A DNA stretch of 64,000 nt from Takakia lepidozioides (Eukaryota > Streptophyta > Takakiopsida > Takakiales > Takakiaceae), in assembly GCA_030704615.1 (NCBI GenBank), contig CM060734.1:2854001-2918000 (forward strand), written 5' to 3'. The notes below the pieces were generated by a model, which had not been told where the DNA came from, made no database searches, and worked only from the letters and a program-made list of their open reading frames with translations. Numbering within the stretch: the first letter of the stretch is position 1; the number at the start of each line of letters is the position of its first letter. The position numbers were made by a program, and so were the translations under genes. Below are positions 11,176 through 23,100 of this stretch, in pieces.

Positions 11176-12590
11176 GCCCGAGCATTCCTTGGCGGAAAGG
11201 TGATTGCAGGGGTTCCAAATTTTTCTCCCACCTGGTAGCAGGGACCCCACAGGCCCAAAACTCGCAGCCATAAGTGGCAGCAGGGGTGACAACCGAGCCA
11301 AAGAGCCCCACTTGATCATGGGGGGTTGGCGTAGATGGATTTGTTTGCATTTACTTCAAGACATCGGGAGGCGGCCTTTCCCCTTCGTCATTCTGTCAGT
11401 AGCCGTCGATGCAAACTGAATTTTGGATGCATGAATAACCAGACCCACATATAGGTTTGATTTCACGACCTCAATCTCTTATTGGTTGAAGAGGAATCTC
11501 AGATCAGCGTGGCTATTTTGAACCATGATCTTGGTTTTGCTGAGGTTACCCTGCAGCCCGTAGTCTTGGGGGAACTCTTCTAGGATGTGCAGGTGCTTCT
11601 TTAGGAGGACGAGGGATTGTTCCAATAGGACAATATCATCTGCATAAACAAGTGCTGATTGTGTTGGTCCCCCATCAAAGAGCACCCCAACTCCATGATT
11701 CTTTGCAATGTGGCCCTCCAAAGTGTCTATGTAGAATCCAAACAGGGTAGGTGAGCAAGGGCACCCCTGTTTGACCCCAATATTGCTATGCACTTCTGCT
11801 GAGATTTCCTGTGCCGTTCTGACTGTGCCAATGACAACCTCATACATGGAAAGAACGGCCCATACGATGTCCGGAGGTACCCCTTCCTGTGACGTCTGTC
11901 CAGAGGGAGGGCTTGAGGGACAGAATCAAAGGCCTTTTGGAAGTCTACAAAGCATGTATACACAGTTTTCTTTTCTTAAACAGCCCCTTCCACCATAGTT
12001 TGAAGAGTAAAAATGTGCTCAAGAGTGGATTGTTTGTGCTCGAAGCCTGCTTGCCCAATAGCTCCAAACTGAGAAGATTCAGCCCAATCATCTAGGTGTA
12101 CAGCCCCAAACAGTTTGGCAGTTGCTGAAGAGACCATATTGTGCGGTAATTGGTTGTGTTCAGCGTGTCGCCATTCTTCAAAAGGTGTGGATGATGCCTT
12201 TTGTCCGTTCTGCTGGAAAGCTGTGACGCACTCCTTAAGGATCTTCAATAAATGGGGCCAAAGTCATTGTGGCGTGTTGGATGAATTCGGTCTGTGATCT
12301 CAACAGGTCCACTCCTCTGCCATTTAGCAATTTCTTGATAGCCTTGCTAACATTGGAAGTAATGAAGTAGGAAAAGTGAAGAGGTCTGGAAGATAGAGGA
12401 AGTGGAGGTTGGTTTGGAGAGTGATATTGTGACTGAGCATCTTCCTGCCTAATGTGGATGTCTGTGGTCAGAATTGGGGTTTTGTAAGGTTTGAGAAGTG
12501 ACCAAAAGGTGCGGAGAGAGAGTTTGACCTGTGCAAGGAAAGTTGACTGGCGTTTGATAGTGTAGGCTCCAAAGGAAGAAACTTCATAAC
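11132..12590 (-). mobile_element. LINE-B reverse transcriptase block (B2)
   Basis: The sense strand reads right to left. Fingers: LPHNMVSSATAKLFGAV, then QAGFEHKQSTLEHIFTLQTM. Palm: TCFVDFQKAFDSVPQ, then GVKQGCPCSPTLFGFYIDTL and ALVYADDIVLLEQS, the YADD catalytic box. Thumb: LFGSVVTPAATYGCEFWACG. A frameshift lies between the FDSVP and GVKQG parts. The C-terminal portion is missing because copia-1 starts right after the thumb. Upstream sequence to about 12.59 kb is probably LINE-B too but unreadable. Confidence 0.85.
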
Positions 12591-12940
12591 ATCAAGAGAA
12601 AGTAATGGAAAGGACTGGTACTTTATAACGTCCATGGGAAGCTCAAAGAGCTTATGGGACAAGAGGAAGAAAGAACTAGAAAGAGTGAGGGGCACAAACA
12701 GCCCAAAAGCAACTAAAGCTCAAGGGATTGTCTAAGAGTCAATGCTTCATGCAGGTAAGCTCCCAAGCATTTTTCATCCTTGTAATGGAAGACCTCCGGG
12801 TATCCCGGAATAGACAGTTGGATCTCCCACGGATCTCATTGTATAAAGGGCAGTTAAGAAGAAGTGCTCTTCACTTTCAATCTCCCTGTAGTTCGCAAGC
12901 GTAGAAGAGGATACCACAACGCCGCGTGAACCTCCCCAAT

Positions 12941-12992
12941 GCCCTTAGAAGAGAAATGAAATGGTGCTTTATAACGTCCGCCCTTAGAAGAG
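12941..12992 (-). mobile_element. 26-nt LINE-B micro-insertion with 13-bp target duplication
   Basis: The 13-mer gcccttagaagag occurs at 12941-12953 and again at 12980-12992. Between them, 12954-12979 is exactly the terminal LINE-B 3' end (the ctttataacgtcc signature plus two CATTT tail units, on minus). Removing the insert and one 13-mer restores the LINE-B reading seen in other copies (SLLRALGRF). It is an extreme 5'-truncated insertion. Confidence 0.9.
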
Positions 12993-13164
12993 AGTGAGAT
13001 AGACCTGCAGACAGGTGATTACGCAAGATCCTATAGTCACATAGAACAAAGAGTGTTTCCCGATAGAATTGCAGTTTTGTTGTTAGAGTGGCTGGTTTGC
13101 ATGTCCGCCTGACATGCAGTTCCATGAGTTCTCTTCTGATGCATCTATTGCGGTCCTGTTTGGA

Positions 13165-13686
13165 CGGAAGAATGAAATGAAATGAAATGGTGCTTTATAA
13201 CGTCCGTGGAAAGCTCATAGAGCTTATGGGACAAAATGGAAGAAAACATGAGAGAGGAAACAAAAACAAGGCCAAGAATAAGAACTATTGTTCGAGTGAT
13301 TGTCTAAGGGTGAAGGCCTTGTGCAGGTATGCTGCCAAGCATTTCTGATCCTCATAGTGGAAGACTTCAGTGAGAGATTGGGTTCCACGGAATAAACAGT
13401 GGAATCTCCCACGGATCTCGTAGTATAGAGGGCAATAGAAGAAGTGTTCTTCAGTTTCAATTTCTCGGCTGCGCCCTATGCAAGCTGGACATAGGCGGTC
13501 CTCCCGTTGCAGGTTTTCCCATCTGCCAGTCTCTATCCGTAGGTTGTGGGAACCCACTCTGAACCGTCCCAATGCCCTCAGGAGGGAAGGAGATAGAGAT
13601 GCTGAAAGGTAATTTGACCTCAAGATTCTATCATCTCGGAGCACCAAGAATGTCTCTCAATAGAAGTGGAGCTTTGTCGTGAGTTT
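13165..13686 (-). mobile_element. LINE-B 3' fragment B4 nested in B3
   Basis: The tail (aatg)-type repeat on plus starts at 13171. The coding part includes [20 protein letters not shown] and ends in QSLEQ with a stop, as in B1. The flanks carry tgcggtcctgtYtgga at 13149-13164 and 13687-13702, a 16-base direct repeat with one mismatch. This marks it as a later insertion into B3. Confidence 0.82.
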
Positions 13687-14149
13687 TGCGGTCCTGTCTG
13701 GATGTGATGTCCACCCCTTCTGGATGGTAATAGGGAAGCAGTAGAGAGTCCATTACGCTGAAATAAACTATCCACTCGAGCATACCAGGAGTGCCTGAAA
13801 CCTGTAGCTTTTCTTTGTCATAGGTTGCTCGTTCTACCATAGTTTGAAGAATGGAATGTGGTCAAGGGTGGATATGTTGAAGCGGAAGCTTGCCTGCCTG
13901 GTAGTGCGAAGCTGAGAGGTTTCAGCCCAGTTATCAAGTTCCATGGCCACGACTGCCCCAAAACAGTTTAGCTGACAATGAAGAAACCATCATTGTGGGG
14001 TAGTCGGTTGGTTCTAGCTTGTCGCCGTTCTTGAAGAGGGGTGGATGACGCTTTTTGTCCACACTCTTGGAAAGCCATGCTTCACTGCGTCGTTGAAGAG
14101 AGGTGCTTTAAATGCGGCCAAGTTTGCTGTCGCATGCTAAGAAATACAC

Positions 14150-15110
14150 TTTATTATGTTTGCTGTGAACCACGAGGGCCCATGGGACTGGGTAGAAGAA
14201 ATGACCATTCAGGATACTTCAAGTGCCGCCGTAAGAAGGGCCTCAAGCAGTAGGCCGCAAGGCATTTTGGAGCTTCAAAGCTAAAGGCATTTGCTAAGGA
14301 ATGGGAATCTCTAAAAGGACAGTAGTATCTCCCATGTATCTTGTAACATACAGGACAGGAAAGGAGGAAGTGGTGCTCTGTTTCCACAACGTGCAGACTG
14401 GGTAGATTGTAGCGCCTCGTTGTTTTATCTCTAAACCATTCCCCATGTCAATTGCAGCCTATGAGATGGAAGGCACGAAGGGCTCTCGGGAAGCTGTAGA
14501 AACTTTCCCCCTCGAAGTAGGAGGGCATGATTATCCAGTTATACCTGATTTTGAGAGAGTTGTCTCTGTAGCATTTGAGGGTGATGGCGAGTTCTCTTTC
14601 AGGGCCGCATGTCTGTTCCACAGAAAACTTCCTGAGATCTCCTTGAATCAGCCTGTTCCTCTCATTCTGCGTTAGTATGACTTCTGGAGAGGGTCAAAAG
14701 CAGGGAGACTAGTGGTGTTGAGATTGTAGCGTGCAAGGAACTTGCTCATGTGGTAGTACCAGCATGTTTTGGATCCTTTCCCAATATCTGTTGAGTTGTG
14801 TGCAGTGCCCTCATCAGCAGCCAGTCCGCGCCTTCGGCACTACTTTCCTCCCCCGGTGCTGGAGGCACCTCAGCCTCGGTACCTAATCCTCCACTTTTCG
14901 TTCCTTCTGTGGAAGAGGTATAGAAGTTTGTGCCGCTGATGTGACTCAAATTCAGCCCCCCGATCTTGCAAGCATACAAGGCTGAAGGGGTGACTACTGA
15001 ACTGAACAGCCATTTGCGCATTGGGTGCAGGTGGTTGTCTATATTATTTTTCTCTGTTTCTTCTTGAAACCCCTGGCCCAAAAGCATCTCCCTGACTCAT
15101 AGTGCACTGG
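14150..15110 (-). mobile_element. Degenerate LINE-B-like remnant
   Basis: A divergent zf-RVT-like segment (HHFLLSCPVCYKIHGRYYCP) lies at 14.15-14.39 kb. A thumb-like LFSSVVTPSALYACKIGG lies at about 14.96-15.0 kb. In sense order they match the LINE-B order (thumb, then zinc segment). They are much more diverged than B1-B4 and belong to an older or different subfamily. No frame is continuous. Confidence 0.45.
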
Positions 15111-16036
15111 GCAAGAGAAAAGACATCCTATTGTAGTGGTCGGATCCTCTCCTCTCGAGGTTTTCGCCTGTCTGAACCATAGACTGTGTGAACCAAAACT
15201 CTTTAACGCCAGGTAAGGCATGAGAATTTGGCTAAGGCCAATGTAAGGTGTCTGGATGAAATGTTACATTTGGGATGGTACATTTACACGTGGACATGTG
15301 ACATTTCCTTCTGCCTGATGCACAGATTGTGACCTTTTTGGTTGACCCGGTGAATTATGAGGAGGTTCTTGAATTGAGTTGGGAAGATGACCATAATCAC
15401 CAGGGATGGCAAGCCCTTGAGGCTCTGGCTACTGCCAGTCACCAGTTGCCATCAGGGCTTGCCATTACAATGGCTGTCACCATCGCGTGGAGTTCATCAC
15501 CATCAGCTCGCAGCCAGCTGTCTGGTAATGCAGAAGCCTGTCTAAGAAGATGTTAATCCTGATGAATGTCAGAGTCTCATCCACAGGGGCGCTGAAGTGC
15601 CAAGATCAGAGTCCTCAAAGCCTTGAAAATAGACATAATATAGACTTCAATTGCTGGAGGGGAGAGGGAGAGGGATATAGGTCTTCTCCTTGCTTGCCAA
15701 ATGGATATCAGTACCTTAGGATCGCCATTGGGTTGGCGGAAAGGCTTCTTCATGCAGCACATTGAAGCCTCCCTAACCTTGGTTTACAGCACTGGCTCTC
15801 AGTTCTTAAGATGGGCTAGTTAAGGCTTAAAGCATAAGAGTTGGTTCAGATATGTGGGCAATAATTTGGCAGGCCTGGAGTAAAATTAGGCCTTAGCTCA
15901 ACAACTGATCACACAACACTCCCACAAAGATTGTGAGCAAGCAGTGTTGAGGGCCTCTTATACAGGGCGAGAAAAGCTGGAAAGGCTGAATTTGACTTTG
16001 CTCCCTCCTCTGTGAACAAGGAACTCTGGCTATTAA
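15111..16036. other. No gene recognised
   Basis: There are short open frames on both strands but no family resemblance I can name and no clear repeat ends. The plus-strand frame at 15329-15556 has no recognisable motif. Confidence 0.4.
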
Positions 16037-16930
16037 TTAGAGTGCGGTTATCAAATCAATAGAAGCACAAAGTCTGGGACAGGCTGCTGAGAACCATTCC
16101 AAATGAACTGAGAGACATTCTAAAACATGGCCAAAAACGATGCTAGGGCCTTCTGAAGGATGGAAATAGATTTTCAAACCATTGGACATCTGGTACAAGC
16201 TGTCACAGAATTGGCTAGGGCTGGTAATTTCAGGCCTTAGGCCCTCCTTGCTGTAAGGTCTAAAAGCCCCACTGGACCAATGTATTTGGTGGAGCTTCAA
16301 GTTGAGAAGGTTTGAATGGTTTGAGTGCAAGGATTCATGAACTGCACTGCAGTGTCCCCTGAGGAGTTGGTGAGTAGACACAGATTTCGCCCGGAAATGC
16401 CTTGGTTTCTCAATCTCAGTTGCAGACACTAGAAATGGATCCTGCTGACTGTTGGAATGCACCCGCTGCTCGTGAGAGCTGCATCCTGTCTCAGAAATAC
16501 TCCCAAGCTCGTTCACAACACGGAATGAGATATTATACATTGATTGCATCGATTGGTATAAAGTTTGGGTGTGGTGTTTCCCTCTTTCCTTGCAAGGAGA
16601 TAGTAGGTATGAATAGTGGACAAGAACATTCAGGACCTCAGAAACCAGCCAGGGGGTGATCCTTCCTATATAAGAGATGGAGGACATTGTGCAGTTTTGT
16701 GATATCTGATGTTTAAATGAGGCAGGGTGGAGGGAGGTCTGAGCTCTGATGTGGCTCCAGAGCGTGTGGCTGTAGTATGCTGTGGCATGGAGGGAGAGTA
16801 TTTGCCAAAGTACCACGAGTAAGTTTTCTCTTTCGAAGGTCCATTTTACATTCTTCCAGTTTGTCATGAGGAGGATTATGAAAGTAGAGTTTGCAGTTAG
16901 GATACAGGATTCGAAGGATTGTTTGATCAC
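16037..16930 (-). CDS. Unrecognised 297-codon open frame
   Basis: An uninterrupted minus-strand frame much longer than other non-TE frames nearby. The protein is rich in Ser, His and Leu. I see no signal peptide, no zinc-binding spacing and no catalytic motif I recognise. It lies just 5' of the first visible ATX-like exon and on the opposite strand. By base composition, an open run of this length is unlikely by chance, but it could be a fossil element frame or an antisense artefact. No function is proposed. Confidence 0.3.
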   Translation of the reverse strand: MIKQSFESCILTANSTFIILLMTNWKNVKWTFERENLLVVLWQILSLHATAYYSHTLWSHIRAQTSLHPASFKHQISQNCTMSSISYIGRITPWLVSEVLNVLVHYSYLLSPCKERGKHHTQTLYQSMQSMYNISFRVVNELGSISETGCSSHEQRVHSNSQQDPFLVSATEIEKPRHFRAKSVSTHQLLRGHCSAVHESLHSNHSNLLNLKLHQIHWSSGAFRPYSKEGLRPEITSPSQFCDSLYQMSNGLKIYFHPSEGPSIVFGHVLECLSVHLEWFSAACPRLCASIDLITAL

Positions 16931-16980
16931 TTTAGGTTTTCCTGAGAGGGCTCTCTGTTGCAGATGTGTTAATTTCTCAG

Positions 16981-17148
16981 AATATGCCGTCTTGGGCTTG
17001 CGGCAGAATTCTTTGCGAGTGTAAGGCCTGTGGAGAGGAAGGGAAATCCATGAAGCCTTTGGAGTGGGAGAGACACACCGGCTGTCGAAAAAAGAAGTGG
17101 AAGGAGAGCATCCGTGTGCGAAACCTGGATCAAACTTTGATTACCTGG
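16981..17148 (+). CDS. ATX-like exon with EWERHTG block
   Basis: It encodes [20 protein letters not shown] then [13 protein letters not shown], a conserved block upstream of the PHD finger in ATX3/4/5 proteins. The acceptor is the AG at 16979-16980; an alternative AG at 16962-16963 stays in frame. The donor is GT at 17149. The exon is 56 codons and ends in phase 0. The following intron holds LINE-A and LINE-B remnants. Confidence 0.8.
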
Positions 17149-20100
17149 GTTGGTTTCTCAAACTCTTGGTCTTGTCCACGTATGAACTGGCTGTTGCCTC
17201 ATCCTTTTTCAGCGAAACAGGAAATTCTATCCAATTTGCAGTTCGTATCATCTGTTATGTATCTTTAAGGTGCCTTCAGTTGTTGAGACAAAGAAAACAT
17301 GGAGATAGAGAATGTACTCATGAGACGTTTGCCGTAGCCTTGTGGCTATAGACCCCGCGCCGTGTTTGGGCAAGACACTACCTTTGTGAGGGGCTCACTC
17401 CAGTAGTGAGACTTACCCATAGAGAAGTGAAATGAAATGGAATGGTACTTTATAACGTCCGCGGAAAGCTCGAAGAGCTTATGGGACAAAATGGAAAAGA
17501 AACATGAGAGAGGAAACAAAACCAGAGCCAAAAAAGAACTACTGCTCGAGGGATTGTCTAAGGGTGAAGGCGTCGTGCAGGAAAGCCCAAGCATTTCTGA
17601 TCCTCATAGTGGAAGACTTAGTGAGAGATTGAGTTCCGCGGAATAGACAGTGGAATCTCCCACGGATCTCGTAATATAGAGGGCAATAAAAGAAGAAGTG
17701 TTCTTCAGTTTCAATTTCCTGGTTGCGCCCTGTGCAAGCTGGGCATAGGCGGTCCTCCCGTTGCAGGTTTTCCCATCTGCCAGTCTCTATCCGTACATTG
17801 TGGGAGCCCACCCTGAACCGCCCCAATGCCCTCAGGAGGGAAGGAGATAAAGGAGCCGAAAGGTAATTGGACCGCAAGATTCTATCATCTCGGAGAACCA
17901 AGAATGTCTCTCGAGCTTTTTTGTGAGATTGGGTAGCTTCCAAGTTCTCCTGACTTGTAGTTCCATAAGCTCCCTTCTAATGAGTCTGTTGCGATCCGAT
18001 GTGATTTCCACCCCTTCTGGATTCTCCGGCAATAGTGAAGCAATAGAGAGTCCATTGCACTCAAAAAAAGAGAGAGAGACAGGGGAGAGGGGGCTCACCC
18101 ATGGGAAACCAAGAAAAAGATTCTGAAAAGGGAGGTTTTTCTCTCTGTGGACCTTTGGGACATGGAAGAGCTGAACAGCTGCCGAATGAAAAAGCACAGT
18201 GTGGCGGGTCAGGCTGCTGGCAAGCATTCCACATGATTGGAATCTCCCTTGCCGCCACATGTCTTTGCAAAAAGAATTGTTAGGTTCTTCATCTGGTGGA
18301 AGCTGCCTCATTAATGGCTATGGTCCAGTTTGAAGTGTCCACCAGCAAGGTTCTGAGCTTCAAAGACGCCACTGCCTCCCTCCCCATTCTGCGGCTCGAG
18401 GAAGTGAGAATCTTGGAGTGGTCTACAGGAGCTTCATCAGTGGCTACCGAAGTACCCCTGAAAACTCAATACATTGGCAGTAAAGGGTTCGTGATGTGAT
18501 CTGGTGTGGCAGCTGTTTTTGCTGGATTGGGATCCAGACCTTGATTTTTGAGAACATCAAGGAGAACATTAAGACTTCCTCCTTCTGAGGTATTCCCGCA
18601 AGCTTGCATGTAACAGGCAGCTAAAACCCAGTTAAGTCACCTTCTCTCAAATGAATAGGCTGGGCCCTATCTGAAGCAAACTGGCCAGCCATCTGTTGGA
18701 ACTTTTCATGTCCAGCGGGGCCCAGAAAGGTAGAGGGCTTTCTTTGTAATACCACCCACAGAAGTGTTTCGCACGGGCAAGTCGCTGACGCTAGAAAGTC
18801 CTCTTTTCACAAAAGTTGCGGAGCTGGCCTGAACAAGACTTTGGAACATTGCCTTCTCTTCTGCCCAAATCCAAAAGAATCTAAGCCTATTCCCTCAGTC
18901 TCTACAGCCATTGGCTTGCCATGGGTGAAGTCGATCTCACATGTGCCTGTCTTCTATGATCGAAGTCCATCCTTACATGCAATGAAATATTTGTGTGGAT
19001 GGAGCTGACATTGCTTTCTCTGATGGACATCTGATGAAATTCGAGGACAAGTTTTAGATCTCAATGGAGGCATATGAAGTTGACTTGGTTTTTTCAGTAA
19101 GAACTCGATGCAACTAGGAGCTCGATCACTGGGAGTGTGGTTTGGGACTGCATACGGGCATTCACTCTCTGGAATGTCTCGAAACCAGGATGCTTCCTGT
19201 TTTTACAAAACCAGCAGGTCGTGTTGGGGCCTGCCATGAGTGGTCGGTCTTGAGTTTTCTTTTGCAGCATGCTCTCCCAAGGTGCAGGAAGCCTTGCTCG
19301 CTATATTCAAAAAGCACGGGGACAAGAAAATCGTGTATGTTCTTCTGTCCACTGCTAGGTGGTGCACCTCTCCCCCCATACGTTCCTTGCACTAAAAGAG
19401 GAAGAGAGAGGGTATAAGTTTAAAACCAAAGGCTATTGTGGTTTGGACTGTGATGCAGATCAAGGGCATGTTGGCTGGTGGAGCTGTTGGGCTTGCATAT
19501 GAGGTACCTGGGGTCAGCTTATCTGCCACCTTGCGAGAACGATCTCTGACCTCCTGTCTATCTGGTGAGTCCATAAGAGAACTGAGAATTGCACAAAATG
19601 AACTTACGTCATTTGTTTGCTTAGAATGATCACCTATGACATCTTGGCGATTGTGAAAAGCACTTCTTGTGTCAACCATTCCAAAAAAGACCATGATGTC
19701 TAACATTTCACCTATCCTTGTGCACAGTACCATATGAGCCAGTGGTGGTGACTTGGACCTCAGAGAGGTGTGCAGTGTGTCGGTGGGTTGAAGATTATGA
19801 CTACAACAAGATGATTATTTGCAACCGGTGATTTATCTGCCAGTTTGTTTTCCTCTTCACTTTGTTTCAGATATCACCTTAAATTCATCCAGTGCTGATT
19901 TCCTTGGAGGCTCTTCATTTGAGGAATGGCTATTTTAGGCAGCTTTGTTCCCTTTTATATCTTCTTAGGAGGGGGAAAGGGGACATGACCCCTGGCTTCT
20001 GTGTCTTTGGGCACGCTTTAAGTTGTGACTGACACTGGTTGCTGTAAGTTTAGAACTAGCTCTAAGAAAGCATTCCGTTGCAAGTCTTTTTTGGGATCAA

Positions 20101-23100
20101 ATAGATTGTACTCATAAGACGTTGTTTGCCGTAGCCTTGTGGCCATTGACCCCGCGCCCAGTTTGAGCGGGAACAAAAGGAACAGAACCTACCTCTGTCA
20201 GGGGCTGACGTTGGTAGTAAGACTTCCCTTCATATAAAGAATTAATCCGGGTTTTCCAGATATCCTCTAGAAATCCCTTCACACAAGCATCAATCTGCTG
20301 TGTGTGATTTGCCCAAAACCTAGGCCTCAGGAGGGCCTGGGCTTTTGGCTCAGCCTCGAGACTTTCAAAGTTGGTAAACAGGGGTACAGGCACAATTCCC
20401 TTGATAGAGTTGAAGAGAGCGTCTCTTTGGTGAGAGAACCCCAGACAGTGTATCAGAAAATGAATACTGTCTTCAGATTGCCCACACAACGGGCAATTGC
20501 ACTCTCCCTTTCCTCCCTGCTTCTGTTTGCTGTTCAAAGGTAGGCTTCCTGCCCTGAGTTTAAATTTCAGTCTAGTGCCGAGAGTGTGTAGACCCTTGAG
20601 GTCATCCAAGATGTCCTCCCCCATGTCACTGACTGGAAACAAGTTCAGGGAAAGTTTTCTGCCTAACTTCATTTTCATCAGACAATCTCATGGCAACAGA
20701 CACTGTGTCATAAGCCTTTTTGACATCCAGGAAAAAAACATAAGTGGGTTTCCCTTCTTTTTTCCTTCCCTGAATAATCTGGCTTAGAGTGAAGATATGA
20801 TCCACACAGCCCCTGTCGCCGAAAGCCAGCTTGGCCTTTGTGGAAACAACCTCTAGACTCCAGATCAACCTCGAGACGAGTACTTATAACTTTGCAGAAT
20901 GTCTTGCCAACAGCATTGAGGAGCGTGATGCCACGGTAGTTCCCCGGTTCTTCTCTGTCACCCTTCTTGTATAGATTGACAATGACCCCCTGTCGCCAGC
21001 GAAAGGAGATCATTTCAGTCTTCCAGATAAGGTTAAAGAGGAGAACTAGGGCCTCTATCATGGGATCGCCACCGTGCTTGATAAGCTCGTTGACAATACC
21101 ATCAGGTCCACCAGCTTTATATCCATTTAAATGTTCAATTGCCATTGAAATATACTCCAGTTCATCAGGGCTGTTTTGAATCATAGGAACAGTTTTTCCA
21201 ACTGTCCCTCCATTCAGCAGAAGACCCCTCACTGTTAGACCTAGAAGTTCTGCCAAGGATACTGTAGTGATTTTCAAAGGTTTTGACAGTGTCAACCGAT
21301 GAAGTCACCACTGCACCTTTAGTAGTCTTCAGCGCTTGTACTTGCTGACCGTTTTTAGGCTTACAAACATTGAAGGGCCAACCAGAATTTCTTGTCATTA
21401 CCACCATGGTGGTTTGAGTTTATTTCACTGTATAACTTATCCCAGTATAATTTCTTCTGAGACCTAACAAGCTGATTGATATCTTTACGGAGCTGGTAGT
21501 ACCTCGCCCACAATTCTCTGTTGGTTTTCAAATTGCAGCACTCTTTATAGAGGGCTCGTCTCTCAGCTATCTTGAGTTTGATCTCATTGGTCCACCAATT
21601 AACAGCTCTACCGCAGACAATTAGTTTCCTCCCAATGATCTTGTCAGCCACGGAGGAAACGAAACTCTCCCAAGAGTCCACTGCTCTTTCGACTTCATTT
21701 CTTGCGTTGTCAGAGCGAGACTGAAGTTCTTGGAGCGATTGGACAAAGTGAGGGAGAGCCTCTTGCAAGGCCTGGACGTACTCAGCCTTGACCTCCTCAT
21801 TATGGAATTTTTCTATGCGCCACTTCCGAATCGAACGTTTCACAGATCTCTTGGTGTTGGGAAAACACCTTTTGATCTCAGTCCAAACCAGGAAGTGGTC
21901 ACAGAGACATTAATGTACTCCCGTATCAAGTCCACCCAATGGCAATAGGCTTCCTAGAGGGAGTAGGACAAATTGCATGTGGGATGCTGTTAATTTTCTG
22001 GCAGGGAGTGGAACGAGTGCCATCTAACCAGGAGCACTCGATTTTTCGTGGTGGCAGCATCACAGCTTATGAGTACTTTCACCTGTTTCCCTTTCTTCCT
22101 GCTACTTATCTTCCTCCCCTCCCTCTTGAATCCAGTATGATGTGTGAAACCCCAATGGTTGACATGGAATAAATATGGGTTCAGGTGCCAAGTGGCGGTC
22201 CATGAGGAATGTTATGGAGTGAAAGCATCAGAGAGCACGGGATCGTGGGTTTGCAGAGCATGTGAAACACTTGACATTGAGCGTGAATGCTGCCTTTGTC
22301 CCGTCAAGGGTGAGTGCTGTGACTTCCTTGGATTGGGGTCTTACTAGTTTGTCAGTTCAAGTTTCTGTGGTCCTCTCATCTATTTTCTTGGTGTAAGCAC
22401 TTGGGTTCCTGTTTGTTTTTTGGACCCTTTTAAGAGATTCTTTACTCTAGTCTTGTTCAAATGTCTGCCTGGCAGTACTTGTTGGCTGATGCATGGATGT
22501 CACATAACCATGGTAAAGTAAGTGCTGTTTCGCAAAGTTGAAGCCAACTCCCTCAAGCAGCCCGAAATGGATCAATCTGAACTGTCGTGCAATGGTGTTA
22601 GCTCATCTTTCTTGAGGGAGCTGCAAAATTTTGTGTTCTTAGTTCTGAGAATTATTTCTTCTTATGGCAGGCGGTGCATTGAAACCCACAACAATTGCGG
22701 GCCTGTGGGTGCATGTAACATGCGCATGGTTTGTGCCAGAGGTGACTTTCAAGAATGCTTTGAAAATGGAACCAGCAGAGGGTCTCATCAACATTGGACT
22801 CGCATGCTTTCGTCAGGTGATCAACGTGCACAGCCTGATGCACATCCCCTAGTATTTACATGCATTTGTTCTTCTGCCAAGTGTGGGTTTGTTTTCCTTG
22901 CTCATAAGAGTCTTTCTGGGGGTTTCCTCCTCCACATGATCTGCAAGAGTGTGTATAAGGGGCAATGAGGTGTTTGTATCAAAAGTATGTGGGAAGTTAA
23001 AGAAATTGCAGAGTTCTTGATGAAGCTATTTGACCTTTCAGAACTTGATACTGGTACAACTGCTGATTGCTTGAGTGTACAGGTATGTACGATATGCAGA

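Larger units (their letters stand above)
12594..14130 (-). mobile_element. LINE-B copy B3, internally deleted, host to nested copies
   Basis: The 3' end at about 12.6 kb has the family's ctttataacgtcc end signature with a degraded CATTT tail. Reading in sense, the upper part (about 13.83-14.13 kb) is RT finger sequence. It is fused by internal deletion to the C-terminal region (VERATYDKEKLQVSGTPG and onward). Copy B4 interrupts it at 13165-13686, and a 26-nt LINE tail interrupts it at 12954. The coding frame is broken in several places. Confidence 0.75.

Noticed and set aside
19360-19411. Missing ATX-like exon between the EWERHTG and PHD exons
   Set aside because: Splice-like borders exist, but the encoded residues are too few and too dissimilar to the expected 35-residue link.
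20095-21980. Target duplication around LINE-A copy A6 (atttg-like bases on both sides)
   Set aside because: The match is short and imperfect, so I do not call it.
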